Assembly: GCA_045592785.1 (NCBI GenBank)
Contig: JAZNVL010000010.1
Span: forward strand, 49,905 to 113,904
DNA from: RGIG8244 sp045592785
Lineage (GTDB): Bacteria > Verrucomicrobiota > Lentisphaeria > Victivallales > UBA1829
Length of the DNA stretch: 64,000 bases
Direction of reading: 5' to 3'
Shown: positions 53,177 through 60,879 of the stretch, piece after piece
How the letters are laid out: the number at the start of each line of letters is the position of its first letter
Numbering within the stretch: position 1 is the first letter of the stretch
The notes under the pieces: model-generated
Databases searched by the model: none
What the model saw: the letters and a program-made list of their open reading frames with translations, nothing else
What the model was told of the DNA's origin: nothing
Program-made: the position numbers and the translations under genes

Positions 53177-55490
53177 GTTCGATCTCCTTTTTTACCCTGT
53201 CATGACGTAAGGTGTCACAAAACTCCTCAAGCTGACTGAACGGGTATTTTTCGATGTAGTACCAGTTCACCGATGAAATTTTTGAGAAACACCACAAGAT
53301 ATCTTCCTCCTCCTGCAAATACGTTCCGTAAGACATACTCTGCATCATACGGCTCATTTTCTGCGGGATGGGATGATCTCCGCTGCTGTTCTCCGTGATC
53401 AGCAACGGTTCCTGTCCGGAATTGAGCAGGAGCTTTACGGGTTCGATTTTGAGAAAATCGCCGGGGATCTGCATTTCACGGAGCAGAGCAGAGACCTGCA
53501 TTTCGGCGGCAATAACACCTTTATTCTTTTTCCCGGCATCGGAAATGGGCAGAGAACAACCGAGGAGCAACCCGGTTTTGGCATGTGCGCCGGCATAAGG
53601 CATGGTCCAACGGGGTTGTCCATCTGTGATGGCATTGCCGATGATATACCATTTCCGTGTTCTGGGGTCATAGGACTCGCCCTGCCCTGCGGCACCCGGA
53701 TACATGTAAAAGAGTCCGTCCTCAAACCCGAAGACGATCAGGTGGAGCGGCATACCGTGTTTACGGATCTCGTTTTCGGTGATGCGTTTCCGGGCCTTAC
53801 CCGGTTCATTGAGAGAACTCTTTGTGATCGATTGGAGGAAAAACGGCTGCATGACCTGAATATGCGTGAGGATATGTTTCTGTTCTGAAGTAAGTTCGCC
53901 GTCCATCGTACGCCACACGCCGTTGCGGAAACTGACATTTCTCTGATAGGCTTCGGCAAAAGGCGGGACTGCATCCGCTCTCCGGAATGCGGTATGGGGC
54001 AGCACAGAAAATGTCTCATCGGACGGTGTTTTCTTGGGCAGATGGATCTGCAAATACTGTGCGGTATTGAGCAGGAGATTTTCGGTTTGCGTAATCAGCG
54101 TATCCAGTTTCCGGGCAGAGAAGACACAACGTCCGAATGCCATATTGACGGAGAAATCCCGGCGGGATGCAGTCTGCTCCATCCGGATTCTGCCTGTCAG
54201 CGAATAAATGACAGAAGCCGCGGCAAAGAGCAGAATACAGAATATGATTGCTGTGACCCACTTGGGATTGCGGGAACACCAGCGGGAAATTTTGGAAAAG
54301 ATACCATCAGGTCGTGCGGAAAGTTCTTCATTGCGGATGTAACGGCGTACGTCGGCGGCAAGCTCCGCAACCGTCTGATACCGCTGATCGGGGTCCGGCT
54401 CTGTTGCTTTTGCAATGACGGACTCCAAATCGCTATCGATCTTTGCGCCGTAACGGTGTACACAGGGGTTGATCTTTCCGGCTGCCACATTCTGAAGGAT
54501 CGTGGAACTGTCGTGTCCGGTATACCCTTCCTGCAACGTCACGACTTCAAACAGGATCAGCCCCAGCGCATAAATATCGGACCGGGCATCGCAATGAGCA
54601 CCGCGAACGGCTTCCGGCGAAAGGTAGCGCGGCGTACCCATAATCTTGTGCGGGGCACGCCAGGTTGCCGGGTCATAATCGGGATCGTTCGCCATGCGGG
54701 CAATTCCCCAGTCCATGACATGTACCTCACGGAATTCTCCGATCATGATATTATCCGGTTTCAAATCGCAGTGCATGACATTCCGGCTGTGCGCATAAGA
54801 CAAGGCATCACAGACACGCAGGAAGAGATCCAGGCGGAAAAAGAGGGATCTTCGCTCATCAAAGGAGCGGATCCCGTCGATACGGTAAAAGGAATCCAGC
54901 CGTTCCAGATATTGTTTGAGGGTGTACCCTTTGATATAAGGCATCACAAGATGCGGCGCGTGACCGGAATCCGTATTCAAGCCGTAGATCGGGGTCACCG
55001 CAGGATGATCCAGTTGTGCCGTGATCCGGGCTTCCCGCAGAAACGCCTCACGCTGTTTCGGATCCTGACTGTTCTTCAGGGACTTGATAGCGACCTGACG
55101 GTACAGTTCCCGGTCTTTCGCCAGATGAAGCACTCCTTGTCCGCCCTCGGCAAAGACGGGCCCCACGTTGTAAACGTCATTGACAGGAGCCACTCTGGGA
55201 TTGATGGACCCCAGGGTCCAGTCCACGGGTTTCGGATTGGAAGTAACGAGCTGGGAAACGACGAGGGAATCCACATCTCTGCGGTTTTTCCGGAAAAGAG
55301 CAACGAGGGAAGCGGTCAGCGCGCGACGCCGTCTGCGGGATTGCGCACCGGGATACTCACCGACAGAATCAAGAGTATCCTGCAGTACCGTATAAAGTCC
55401 GGTACGGGTATTACGGGAGAGCTCGGCGGTTTTTTCCCGTCTGAGCTCTGTCGTCTGATCCGGCAGTACTTTCTCTTTTCTGAACCCCAT
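53160..55490 (-). CDS. receptor-type Ser/Thr protein kinase with extracytoplasmic Cache-like sensor
   Basis: A 776-residue transmembrane kinase. The cytoplasmic kinase domain (about 105-390) has the glycine loop AEGGQGVLH, ATP-binding Lys136 in VAIK, the catalytic loop HCDLKPDN (Asp242, Asn247), and the metal motif DWG (260-262) where most kinases have DFG, a variant frequent in bacterial PknB-like kinases. A transmembrane helix spans about 411-431. The C-terminal ~345 residues are outside the cell and contain YDPRTRKWY and CSLPISDAGKKNKGVIAAEM, typical of double-Cache sensor domains. It follows glnS by 42 nt and overlaps araC, so its signal may reach that regulator. Confidence 0.88.
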   Translation of the reverse strand: MGFRKEKVLPDQTTELRREKTAELSRNTRTGLYTVLQDTLDSVGEYPGAQSRRRRRALTASLVALFRKNRRDVDSLVVSQLVTSNPKPVDWTLGSINPRVAPVNDVYNVGPVFAEGGQGVLHLAKDRELYRQVAIKSLKNSQDPKQREAFLREARITAQLDHPAVTPIYGLNTDSGHAPHLVMPYIKGYTLKQYLERLDSFYRIDGIRSFDERRSLFFRLDLFLRVCDALSYAHSRNVMHCDLKPDNIMIGEFREVHVMDWGIARMANDPDYDPATWRAPHKIMGTPRYLSPEAVRGAHCDARSDIYALGLILFEVVTLQEGYTGHDSSTILQNVAAGKINPCVHRYGAKIDSDLESVIAKATEPDPDQRYQTVAELAADVRRYIRNEELSARPDGIFSKISRWCSRNPKWVTAIIFCILLFAAASVIYSLTGRIRMEQTASRRDFSVNMAFGRCVFSARKLDTLITQTENLLLNTAQYLQIHLPKKTPSDETFSVLPHTAFRRADAVPPFAEAYQRNVSFRNGVWRTMDGELTSEQKHILTHIQVMQPFFLQSITKSSLNEPGKARKRITENEIRKHGMPLHLIVFGFEDGLFYMYPGAAGQGESYDPRTRKWYIIGNAITDGQPRWTMPYAGAHAKTGLLLGCSLPISDAGKKNKGVIAAEMQVSALLREMQIPGDFLKIEPVKLLLNSGQEPLLITENSSGDHPIPQKMSRMMQSMSYGTYLQEEEDILWCFSKISSVNWYYIEKYPFSQLEEFCDTLRHDRVKKEIEHAEDL

Positions 55491-55532
55491 CGCGTGATCC
55501 TTTCCGTTTTGGGAATACAGGAAACAAAAACG

Positions 55533-57224
55533 TTATTTGGCTTGGATTTTTGCCCAGGAATCTTTCAGCGGCACGGTACGGTTGAACACCGGTTTTTCCC
55601 CGGGGATATGATCCACCGGTTCGGAATAGAAGTAACCGATCCGCTCGAACTGCACGGGTGATCCGGGAGGAAGCTGCGCCAGAGAAGGTTCGATCCAGCA
55701 GGTCGTGATCTGCTTGGATTCCGGATTGAGGTAATCCAGATAATTGGCTTCTTCCGGGATCGCGCCCACATCTTCCACGGTGAAAAGACGATCGTACAAG
55801 CGTGCTTCCGCTTTGACCGCGTGTGCCGCGGAAACCCAGTGGATCGTGCCTTTGACCTTACGTCCGTCGGGCGCGTTCCCGCCACGGGTTTCGGGATCGT
55901 AAGTACAATGCACGGCGATTACATTGCCGGCTTCATCTTTTTCCACAGAAACGCAGGTGACGAAATAGGCACAACGGAGACGCACTTCCCTGCCCGGAGC
56001 AAGACGGAAATATTTCTTCGGCGGATCTTCCATGAAGTCATCCTGTTCGATGTAGAGGACTTTGGAGAACGGGACCTTCCGTGTTCCGGCTTCGGGATCT
56101 TCCGGATTGTTGATGACATCCAGTTCTTCCACCAGATCATCGGGGTAATTATCAATGACCAGTTTCACGGGTTTCATCACCGCCATGGCACGGGGGGAAG
56201 TCTTGTTGAGGTTGTCACGGATGCAGTATTCCAGAAGCGCGATATCGGTGAGAGAATTGAACTTGGTCACGCCGATGGTTTCGCAGAAATCCCGGATCGC
56301 CTGTGCCGGCACACCACGACGGCGGAACGCGCAGACTGTGGGCATACGGGGATCGTCCCAGCCGTTCACATAATTCCCCTTGACCAGTTCCAGCAGTTTG
56401 CGTTTACTCATCACGGTATAGGAGAGATTGAGCCGCGCAAACTCGTACTGATGGGGTTTGCAGGGCGTATCCAGATTTTCAATGAACCAGTCATACAGCG
56501 GACGATGGATCTCGAATTCCAGCGTACAGATGGAGTGTGTGATCCCTTCGATGGCATCTTCCAGCGGATGCGCGAAGTCATACAGGGGATATACACACCA
56601 CTTGTCGCCGGTATTGTGATGACTTGTGTGACGGATCCGGTAGATGGCGGGGTCACGCATGTGCATATTGGGGTGTGCCATATCGATCTTCGCCCGGAGC
56701 ACTTTGGAGCCATCGGCAAATTCGCCGTTCTTCATACGCAGGAAAAGATCCAGGTTTTCTTCGGGAGAACGATCCCGGTAGGGACTTGCGGAACCGGGTT
56801 CGGTGAGTGTACCGCGATACTGTTTGAATTCTTCTTCGGAGAGTTCGCAGACGTATGCTTTTCCTTTTTTGATCAGCTCGACGGCATATTCGAAAAGCTG
56901 TTCGAAATAGTCGGAGGCATAATAGAAACGGTCTTCCCAGTCTGCGCCCAGCCATTTGACGTCTTCCAGAATGGACTGCACATATTCGGTATCTTCCTTC
57001 ACGGGATTGGTGTCATCCATACGCAGATTGAACGTACCGCCGAACTTCTGTGCTGTGGAGTAATTGAGACAAATACTTTTGGCATGTCCGATATGGAGAT
57101 AACCATTGGGTTCCGGGGGGAACCGTGTCACGACTTTACCGCCGTTTTTACCGGCAGCCAGGTCAGCTTCGATGATCTCGTGGATAAAATTTGCGGGCTT
57201 CTTGACTTCATCCTCTGCACACAT
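55533..57224 (-). CDS. glnS: glutaminyl-tRNA synthetase
   Basis: A 563-residue class I synthetase that attaches glutamine to tRNA-Gln. Evidence: FPPEPNGYLHIGHAK (HIGH motif), FNLRMDDTNPVKE, the KMSKS region written VMSKRKL in the GlnRS form, and GlnRS-specific GTRKVPFSKVLYIEQDDF in the beta-barrel anticodon-binding part. Having GlnRS implies direct glutaminylation of tRNA-Gln. ATG 57224 has AGGAG and agrees with a promoter 50 bp upstream. The downstream genes on this strand are the receptor kinase and araC; the divergent gene is tRNA-Gln itself. Confidence 0.97.
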   Translation of the reverse strand: MCAEDEVKKPANFIHEIIEADLAAGKNGGKVVTRFPPEPNGYLHIGHAKSICLNYSTAQKFGGTFNLRMDDTNPVKEDTEYVQSILEDVKWLGADWEDRFYYASDYFEQLFEYAVELIKKGKAYVCELSEEEFKQYRGTLTEPGSASPYRDRSPEENLDLFLRMKNGEFADGSKVLRAKIDMAHPNMHMRDPAIYRIRHTSHHNTGDKWCVYPLYDFAHPLEDAIEGITHSICTLEFEIHRPLYDWFIENLDTPCKPHQYEFARLNLSYTVMSKRKLLELVKGNYVNGWDDPRMPTVCAFRRRGVPAQAIRDFCETIGVTKFNSLTDIALLEYCIRDNLNKTSPRAMAVMKPVKLVIDNYPDDLVEELDVINNPEDPEAGTRKVPFSKVLYIEQDDFMEDPPKKYFRLAPGREVRLRCAYFVTCVSVEKDEAGNVIAVHCTYDPETRGGNAPDGRKVKGTIHWVSAAHAVKAEARLYDRLFTVEDVGAIPEEANYLDYLNPESKQITTCWIEPSLAQLPPGSPVQFERIGYFYSEPVDHIPGEKPVFNRTVPLKDSWAKIQAK

Positions 57225-57273
57225 ATTGGTAACTCCTGCTGATAAGGTTTCGTTTTTCTGCGTAAATCTATGT

Positions 57274-57302
57274 AATATATCCCCGCATAAAGAAATATGC
57301 AA
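57274..57302 (-). promoter_or_regulatory. promoter of the glnS-kinase-araC operon
   Basis: On the minus strand TTGCAT (57297-57302), 17-bp spacer, TATATT (57274-57279). Confidence 0.75.
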
Positions 57303-57373
57303 ACTCAAAAAGGATGTCTTTTATGATTTTTTTGTAAAAAACATGAAAAATGAAGAAAAATTTGCGTTTTGCA

Positions 57374-57402
57374 CTGGAATTTTTGAATTTATGTGCTAAA
57401 TT
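57374..57402 (+). promoter_or_regulatory. promoter of tRNA-Gln
   Basis: CTGGAA (57374-57379), 17-bp spacer ending in GTGC, TAAATT (57397-57402), 22 bp upstream of the tRNA. Confidence 0.6.
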
Positions 57403-57423
57403 ATACGGTCGTCGGAAAAACGA

Positions 57424-57497
57424 TACCCCGTGGTGTAACGGTAGCACAAGTGGTTTTGGTCCACTTAGTTCAAGTTCGAATCTTGACGGGGTAACCA
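57424..57497 (+). tRNA. trnQ: tRNA-Gln (anticodon TTG)
   Basis: A full cloverleaf with encoded CCA. The acceptor arms TACCCCG (57424-57430) and CGGGGTA (57487-57493) pair; the anticodon stem AGTGG/CCACT encloses the loop TTTTGGT with anticodon TTG; the T arm is CAAG-TTCGAAT-CTTG. It reads CAA (and by wobble CAG) codons. A T-rich stretch follows and may end transcription. It is divergent from its own synthetase gene. Confidence 0.97.
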
Positions 57498-57526
57498 TTT
57501 TTTTCCTACTTTTTTTCAATTTGGAC

Positions 57527-57556
57527 TTGAAAAAGGTGGGGGTGACGTGCTATATT
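57527..57556 (+). promoter_or_regulatory. promoter of rpsT
   Basis: TTGAAA (57527-57532), 18-bp spacer ending in GTGC, TATATT (57551-57556). The GTGCTATATTATAGG core is shared with the small-protein promoter at 50.8 kb. Confidence 0.7.
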
Positions 57557-57613
57557 ATAGGATAGGTTGGAAAAATTACTGAAAAATAATAATATTTTTT
57601 GAAAGGAGCAGAC

Positions 57614-57892
57614 ATGCCCAAACTGAACGTAAGAAAATCAGCCGTAAAGACACAGCGGAACAGCGAAAAAGCCCGGATCCGCAACAAATCCTGCAAGAAC
57701 AAACTTGCGACCATGGAAAAGAGCTTCCGCGCCGCAGCATCCACCGATGATGCCGCAGCAGCAATGGAACTCTACCGCGCACAGTGTTCTGCCCTCGATA
57801 AGGCGGCAAAAGTGGGTATCATCCACACCAATAAGGCGAACCGCAAGAAATCCCGTCTTGCTGCTCTCCTGAACATTGCAAAAGCAAACTGA
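57614..57892 (+). CDS. rpsT: 30S ribosomal protein S20
   Basis: A 92-residue basic protein of the S20 family: MPKLNVRKSAVKTQRNSEKA at the N-terminus and GIIHTNKANRKKSRLA at the C-terminus, the latter being the most conserved S20 stretch (HKNKAARKKSRL). It binds 16S rRNA in the small subunit body. GAAAGGAG precedes ATG 57614. It has its own promoter and terminator. Confidence 0.96.
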   Translation: MPKLNVRKSAVKTQRNSEKARIRNKSCKNKLATMEKSFRAAASTDDAAAAMELYRAQCSALDKAAKVGIIHTNKANRKKSRLAALLNIAKAN

Positions 57893-57915
57893 TTCCAGAA
57901 ATCGCTTGATTTCCA

Positions 57916-57946
57916 GGCGTTCCTTCCCGTAAGGAACGCCTTTTTT
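57916..57946 (+). terminator. intrinsic terminator of rpsT
   Basis: A perfect 10-bp stem (57916-57925 with 57931-57940), 5-nt loop and six T residues. It ends 4 nt before the next start codon. Confidence 0.95.
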
Positions 57947-57950
57947 GTCT

Positions 57951-59384
57951 ATGGCCGAGAAGAAGAATAAGAAAAAACAAGCTCAAAAAACTCCATCCGA
58001 CGGCAATACAGACCGCGCCGTACCCAAGCCCCTGCCCGGCTGTCTGCTCCCCGGATGTCTCTCCGTTCTTCTCGCCGGGATCCTGTTACTCTATCTTGTT
58101 TCCGCAAGTGTGCTGCCCGTTGTTTTCCCGGGGAAAGTACACCCTGTCCTCTTTGAGCCGGTGAACTGGCTCCGCTTTCACTCCGATCATTTCTACCGGA
58201 TCTCCGAGTACATTTATTACCGGACCGGCGGAGAACTGGATCCGTTCCAGCGCGGTGATCTTTACCACAAATTCCGCGCCGATCTTCACGAACTGGATGG
58301 CACACGCATCCTCTGGCTGGTGGACGGTATGGCCGCCGAAGTGATCCAGTTCGATACCGATGGAAAACGCATTGCATCCCAACGGATCACGCTGGAAGGT
58401 GACCGGTCCGAATGTTTGCGTTTGACCAGGCGGAACGGGTGGTATGATGAAACCCATCCCATGCCCGGAAAAAGTCTGTACCGGAATGGACGGCTGATCC
58501 GCAGAAAAACGCATCCCGTGCAGATGGCAGCGGAAACAGTGTATCATTTTGACTGCCGTTATCGCGACGATGCGCCCTGGAGCGGAACGATCGCCGCCGA
58601 GATCAACACGGGGAACGAATATTACCGGATGCGTATGCTCACCCTGCTCCGCGGAAAAACGGTGGCAAATGTATTCTTCCCGGAACGGGCGTATTACCGC
58701 GGACTGGAAGTCTATGGTGATGTCAGCGGGGAAACGGCGGCATTGCTGGAATATGAATTCGGCAAAGACCGGACACGGCTTCATTCGCTGACACTTTCGG
58801 AGAAGAATATCGCATCATTGATCCGGGCACGGCAAGCGTTCCGCTGGGAAAACGGGGAACCGGGACTTCCGGATTCTCTCATCCGCATGGCGATCCGGAA
58901 AAGCGATCTCATCCTGCTCAAACAGCTTCTCCGCAGTGATTCCGCACGACGGGAATTCGCCGATGCCAATCATAACGCAAAACCGGGCGCATGGACCGCG
59001 CTCCATGATGCCGCCATCTGTGAAAACGTACAGATCCTCGCCGAAGTCATCGGCATGTTCCCGGATGTTCATCTCCGGGAAGCCGTGACGGGCGCGACCC
59101 CGTTCCTGGCGGCTGCTGCTGCCGGGCGGACGGAACACGTTCTGCTGTTCCTGCGGCGTGGTGACAGCGATGTCAATGCCGCGCTCAAAGATGGCTGTAC
59201 GGCATTGCATCTTGCAGTGGAAACCCTTTCGCCGGAACTGGCATCTCTGCTTGTTTCCTACCGTGCGGACCGCCGGAAATCCAACCGCAGAGGGGAAACG
59301 CCATTGATGTATCTGCAGAAGTCATCGGTTCCGGAAACAGACCCGGACGGCAAAAAACTCCTGCTCCTTCTGGAAAGCCGGTGA
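57951..59384 (+). CDS. membrane-anchored ankyrin-repeat protein
   Basis: A 477-residue protein. A lysine-rich cytoplasmic N-terminus (residues 1-20) is followed by one transmembrane helix (about 32-62, CLSVLLAGILLLYLVSASVLPVV). The middle part (about 70-310) is an unrecognised soluble region. The C-terminal ~150 residues contain ankyrin-like repeats, clearest in GAWTALHDAAICENVQIL, TPFLAAAAAGRTEHVLLFL and CTALHLAVETLSPELASLL, ending in RRGETPLMYL. The start at ATG 57951 lies 4 nt after the rpsT terminator; no ribosome site fits there. The function is unknown. Confidence 0.72.
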   Translation: MAEKKNKKKQAQKTPSDGNTDRAVPKPLPGCLLPGCLSVLLAGILLLYLVSASVLPVVFPGKVHPVLFEPVNWLRFHSDHFYRISEYIYYRTGGELDPFQRGDLYHKFRADLHELDGTRILWLVDGMAAEVIQFDTDGKRIASQRITLEGDRSECLRLTRRNGWYDETHPMPGKSLYRNGRLIRRKTHPVQMAAETVYHFDCRYRDDAPWSGTIAAEINTGNEYYRMRMLTLLRGKTVANVFFPERAYYRGLEVYGDVSGETAALLEYEFGKDRTRLHSLTLSEKNIASLIRARQAFRWENGEPGLPDSLIRMAIRKSDLILLKQLLRSDSARREFADANHNAKPGAWTALHDAAICENVQILAEVIGMFPDVHLREAVTGATPFLAAAAAGRTEHVLLFLRRGDSDVNAALKDGCTALHLAVETLSPELASLLVSYRADRRKSNRRGETPLMYLQKSSVPETDPDGKKLLLLLESR

Positions 59385-59405
59385 TCCACCGTCTGTTTTC
59401 CTGTG

Positions 59406-59434
59406 TGAAAAATATCATTCCGTGATTTTTTTCA
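59406..59434 (+). terminator. weak terminator-like inverted repeat after the ankyrin gene
   Basis: A 12-bp AT-rich stem with one mismatch (59406-59417 with 59423-59434) and a 5-nt loop. The T-run is part of the right arm, so it is weaker than the other terminators here. Confidence 0.4.
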
Positions 59435-59466
59435 TAAAATAAATTGTTTTATTCATAAATAATCTC

Positions 59467-59495
59467 TTGCATTATTGCCTGTTATATTGTATAAT
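59467..59495 (+). promoter_or_regulatory. promoter of the fucosidase operon
   Basis: TTGCAT (59467-59472), 17-bp spacer, perfect TATAAT (59490-59495). ATGCAA at 59496-59501 mirrors the -35 hexamer, so the core promoter is bracketed by a 6-bp inverted repeat that might be an operator. Confidence 0.7.
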
Positions 59496-59543
59496 ATGCA
59501 ATATACGCCACAATATTCAACATAAACAAAAGGATCATTTATT

Positions 59544-60854
59544 ATGGCAGATTACGGTCACGGAGATCTTTCCTGGTTCCAGGAAGCACGGTTCGGTATG
59601 TTCATTCACTGGGGACTTTACGCCATGCCTGCACGGCATGAGTGGATCCGTCACAGAGAAGAAATCACCGATGAAAAATATGAGATCTATTTCGAACTCT
59701 TCAATCCGGATATGTTCCAGCCGAAAGAATGGGCGAAAGCCGCCCGCCTCGCCGGAATGAAATATTTCGTCATCACCACGAAACATCACGAGGGATTCTG
59801 TCTTTTCGACAGTAAATACACCGATTACAAGGCGACCAATACGCCCGCAGGACGTGACCTGCTCCGGGAAATCGTGGATGCCTTCCGGGAAGAAGGACTC
59901 CATGTCGGGTTCTATTACTCTCTCATCGACTGGCATCATCCCCACTTCATCATAGATGATCACATCGGCCCGTACCGCAATCTCTCCAAAGAGGAAATGG
60001 CAAAACGGAACGCAGGACGCGATATGTCCATTTACGCCCAGTACATGCGGGATCAGGTCACGGAACTCCTGACCAATTACGGCAAGATCGACATCATCTG
60101 GTTCGACTTCTCCTACAATCGCGGGGATGACCCCACAAAGGGCAAAGGCGCGAAACATTGGGAATCCGAAAAACTGGTCAAACTCGTCCGCAGTCTCCAG
60201 CCCGATATCATCATCGACAACCGTCTCGACCTGCCCGGATCTGCTGATATTGACACGCCCGAACAGTTTACGCCCGACGGGGAATCCGTGGATGAAAACG
60301 GCAAGCCCATCGCCTGGGAAGGCTGTCAGACATTCTCCGGATCCTGGGGATATTTCCGGGATGAACTCACCTGGAAGTCTCCGGACCAGTGTCTCAAACT
60401 GCTCATCGACCATGTATCCCGTAACGGCAATCTGCTGATGAACGTGGGCCCCACTTCCCGTGGTTATCTGGATCAGCGTGCGATGGACAGCCTGAATGTT
60501 TACGCCGAATGGATGAAGTATAACTCCCGTTCCATCTACGGATGCGGCATCGCCAGAGGTCTGACGGAACCCAGAGACTGCCGTTACACTTACAATCCGA
60601 AGACGAAACGGCTGTATGTACATCTTTATTCCTGGCCTTTCGGTCACATCACGCTCCCCGGTCTCGGCGGCGGCAAGATCAAATACGCCCAGATGCTGCA
60701 CGACGGCAGCGAGATCTTCATCCGCGAAGATGAAGTCGCTTCCTGCGGGCCCGAAGGCGTTCAGAAAAGAAATGCAAAGATGATGCTCCCGGTGAACAAG
60801 CCGGCGAACACCACCATCCCTGTGGTGGAACTCTTCCTGAACGAAGCACTTTAA
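59544..60854 (+). CDS. alpha-L-fucosidase, GH29
   Basis: A 436-residue retaining fucosidase. The N-terminal barrel shows WFQEARFGMFIHWGLYA, the family opening, KYFVITTKHHEGFCLFDS, and the nucleophile Asp188 in DIIWFDFSY. A small C-terminal beta domain starts near residue 345 (YGCGIARGLTEPRDC). There is no signal peptide, so it should work in the cytoplasm on imported fucosylated oligosaccharides. AAAGGA precedes the ATG. It is followed by an ADP-ribosylglycohydrolase-family gene in the same unit. Confidence 0.93.
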   Translation: MADYGHGDLSWFQEARFGMFIHWGLYAMPARHEWIRHREEITDEKYEIYFELFNPDMFQPKEWAKAARLAGMKYFVITTKHHEGFCLFDSKYTDYKATNTPAGRDLLREIVDAFREEGLHVGFYYSLIDWHHPHFIIDDHIGPYRNLSKEEMAKRNAGRDMSIYAQYMRDQVTELLTNYGKIDIIWFDFSYNRGDDPTKGKGAKHWESEKLVKLVRSLQPDIIIDNRLDLPGSADIDTPEQFTPDGESVDENGKPIAWEGCQTFSGSWGYFRDELTWKSPDQCLKLLIDHVSRNGNLLMNVGPTSRGYLDQRAMDSLNVYAEWMKYNSRSIYGCGIARGLTEPRDCRYTYNPKTKRLYVHLYSWPFGHITLPGLGGGKIKYAQMLHDGSEIFIREDEVASCGPEGVQKRNAKMMLPVNKPANTTIPVVELFLNEAL

Positions 60855-60879
60855 GGAAACACTGCAAACAAGAAAAGTG

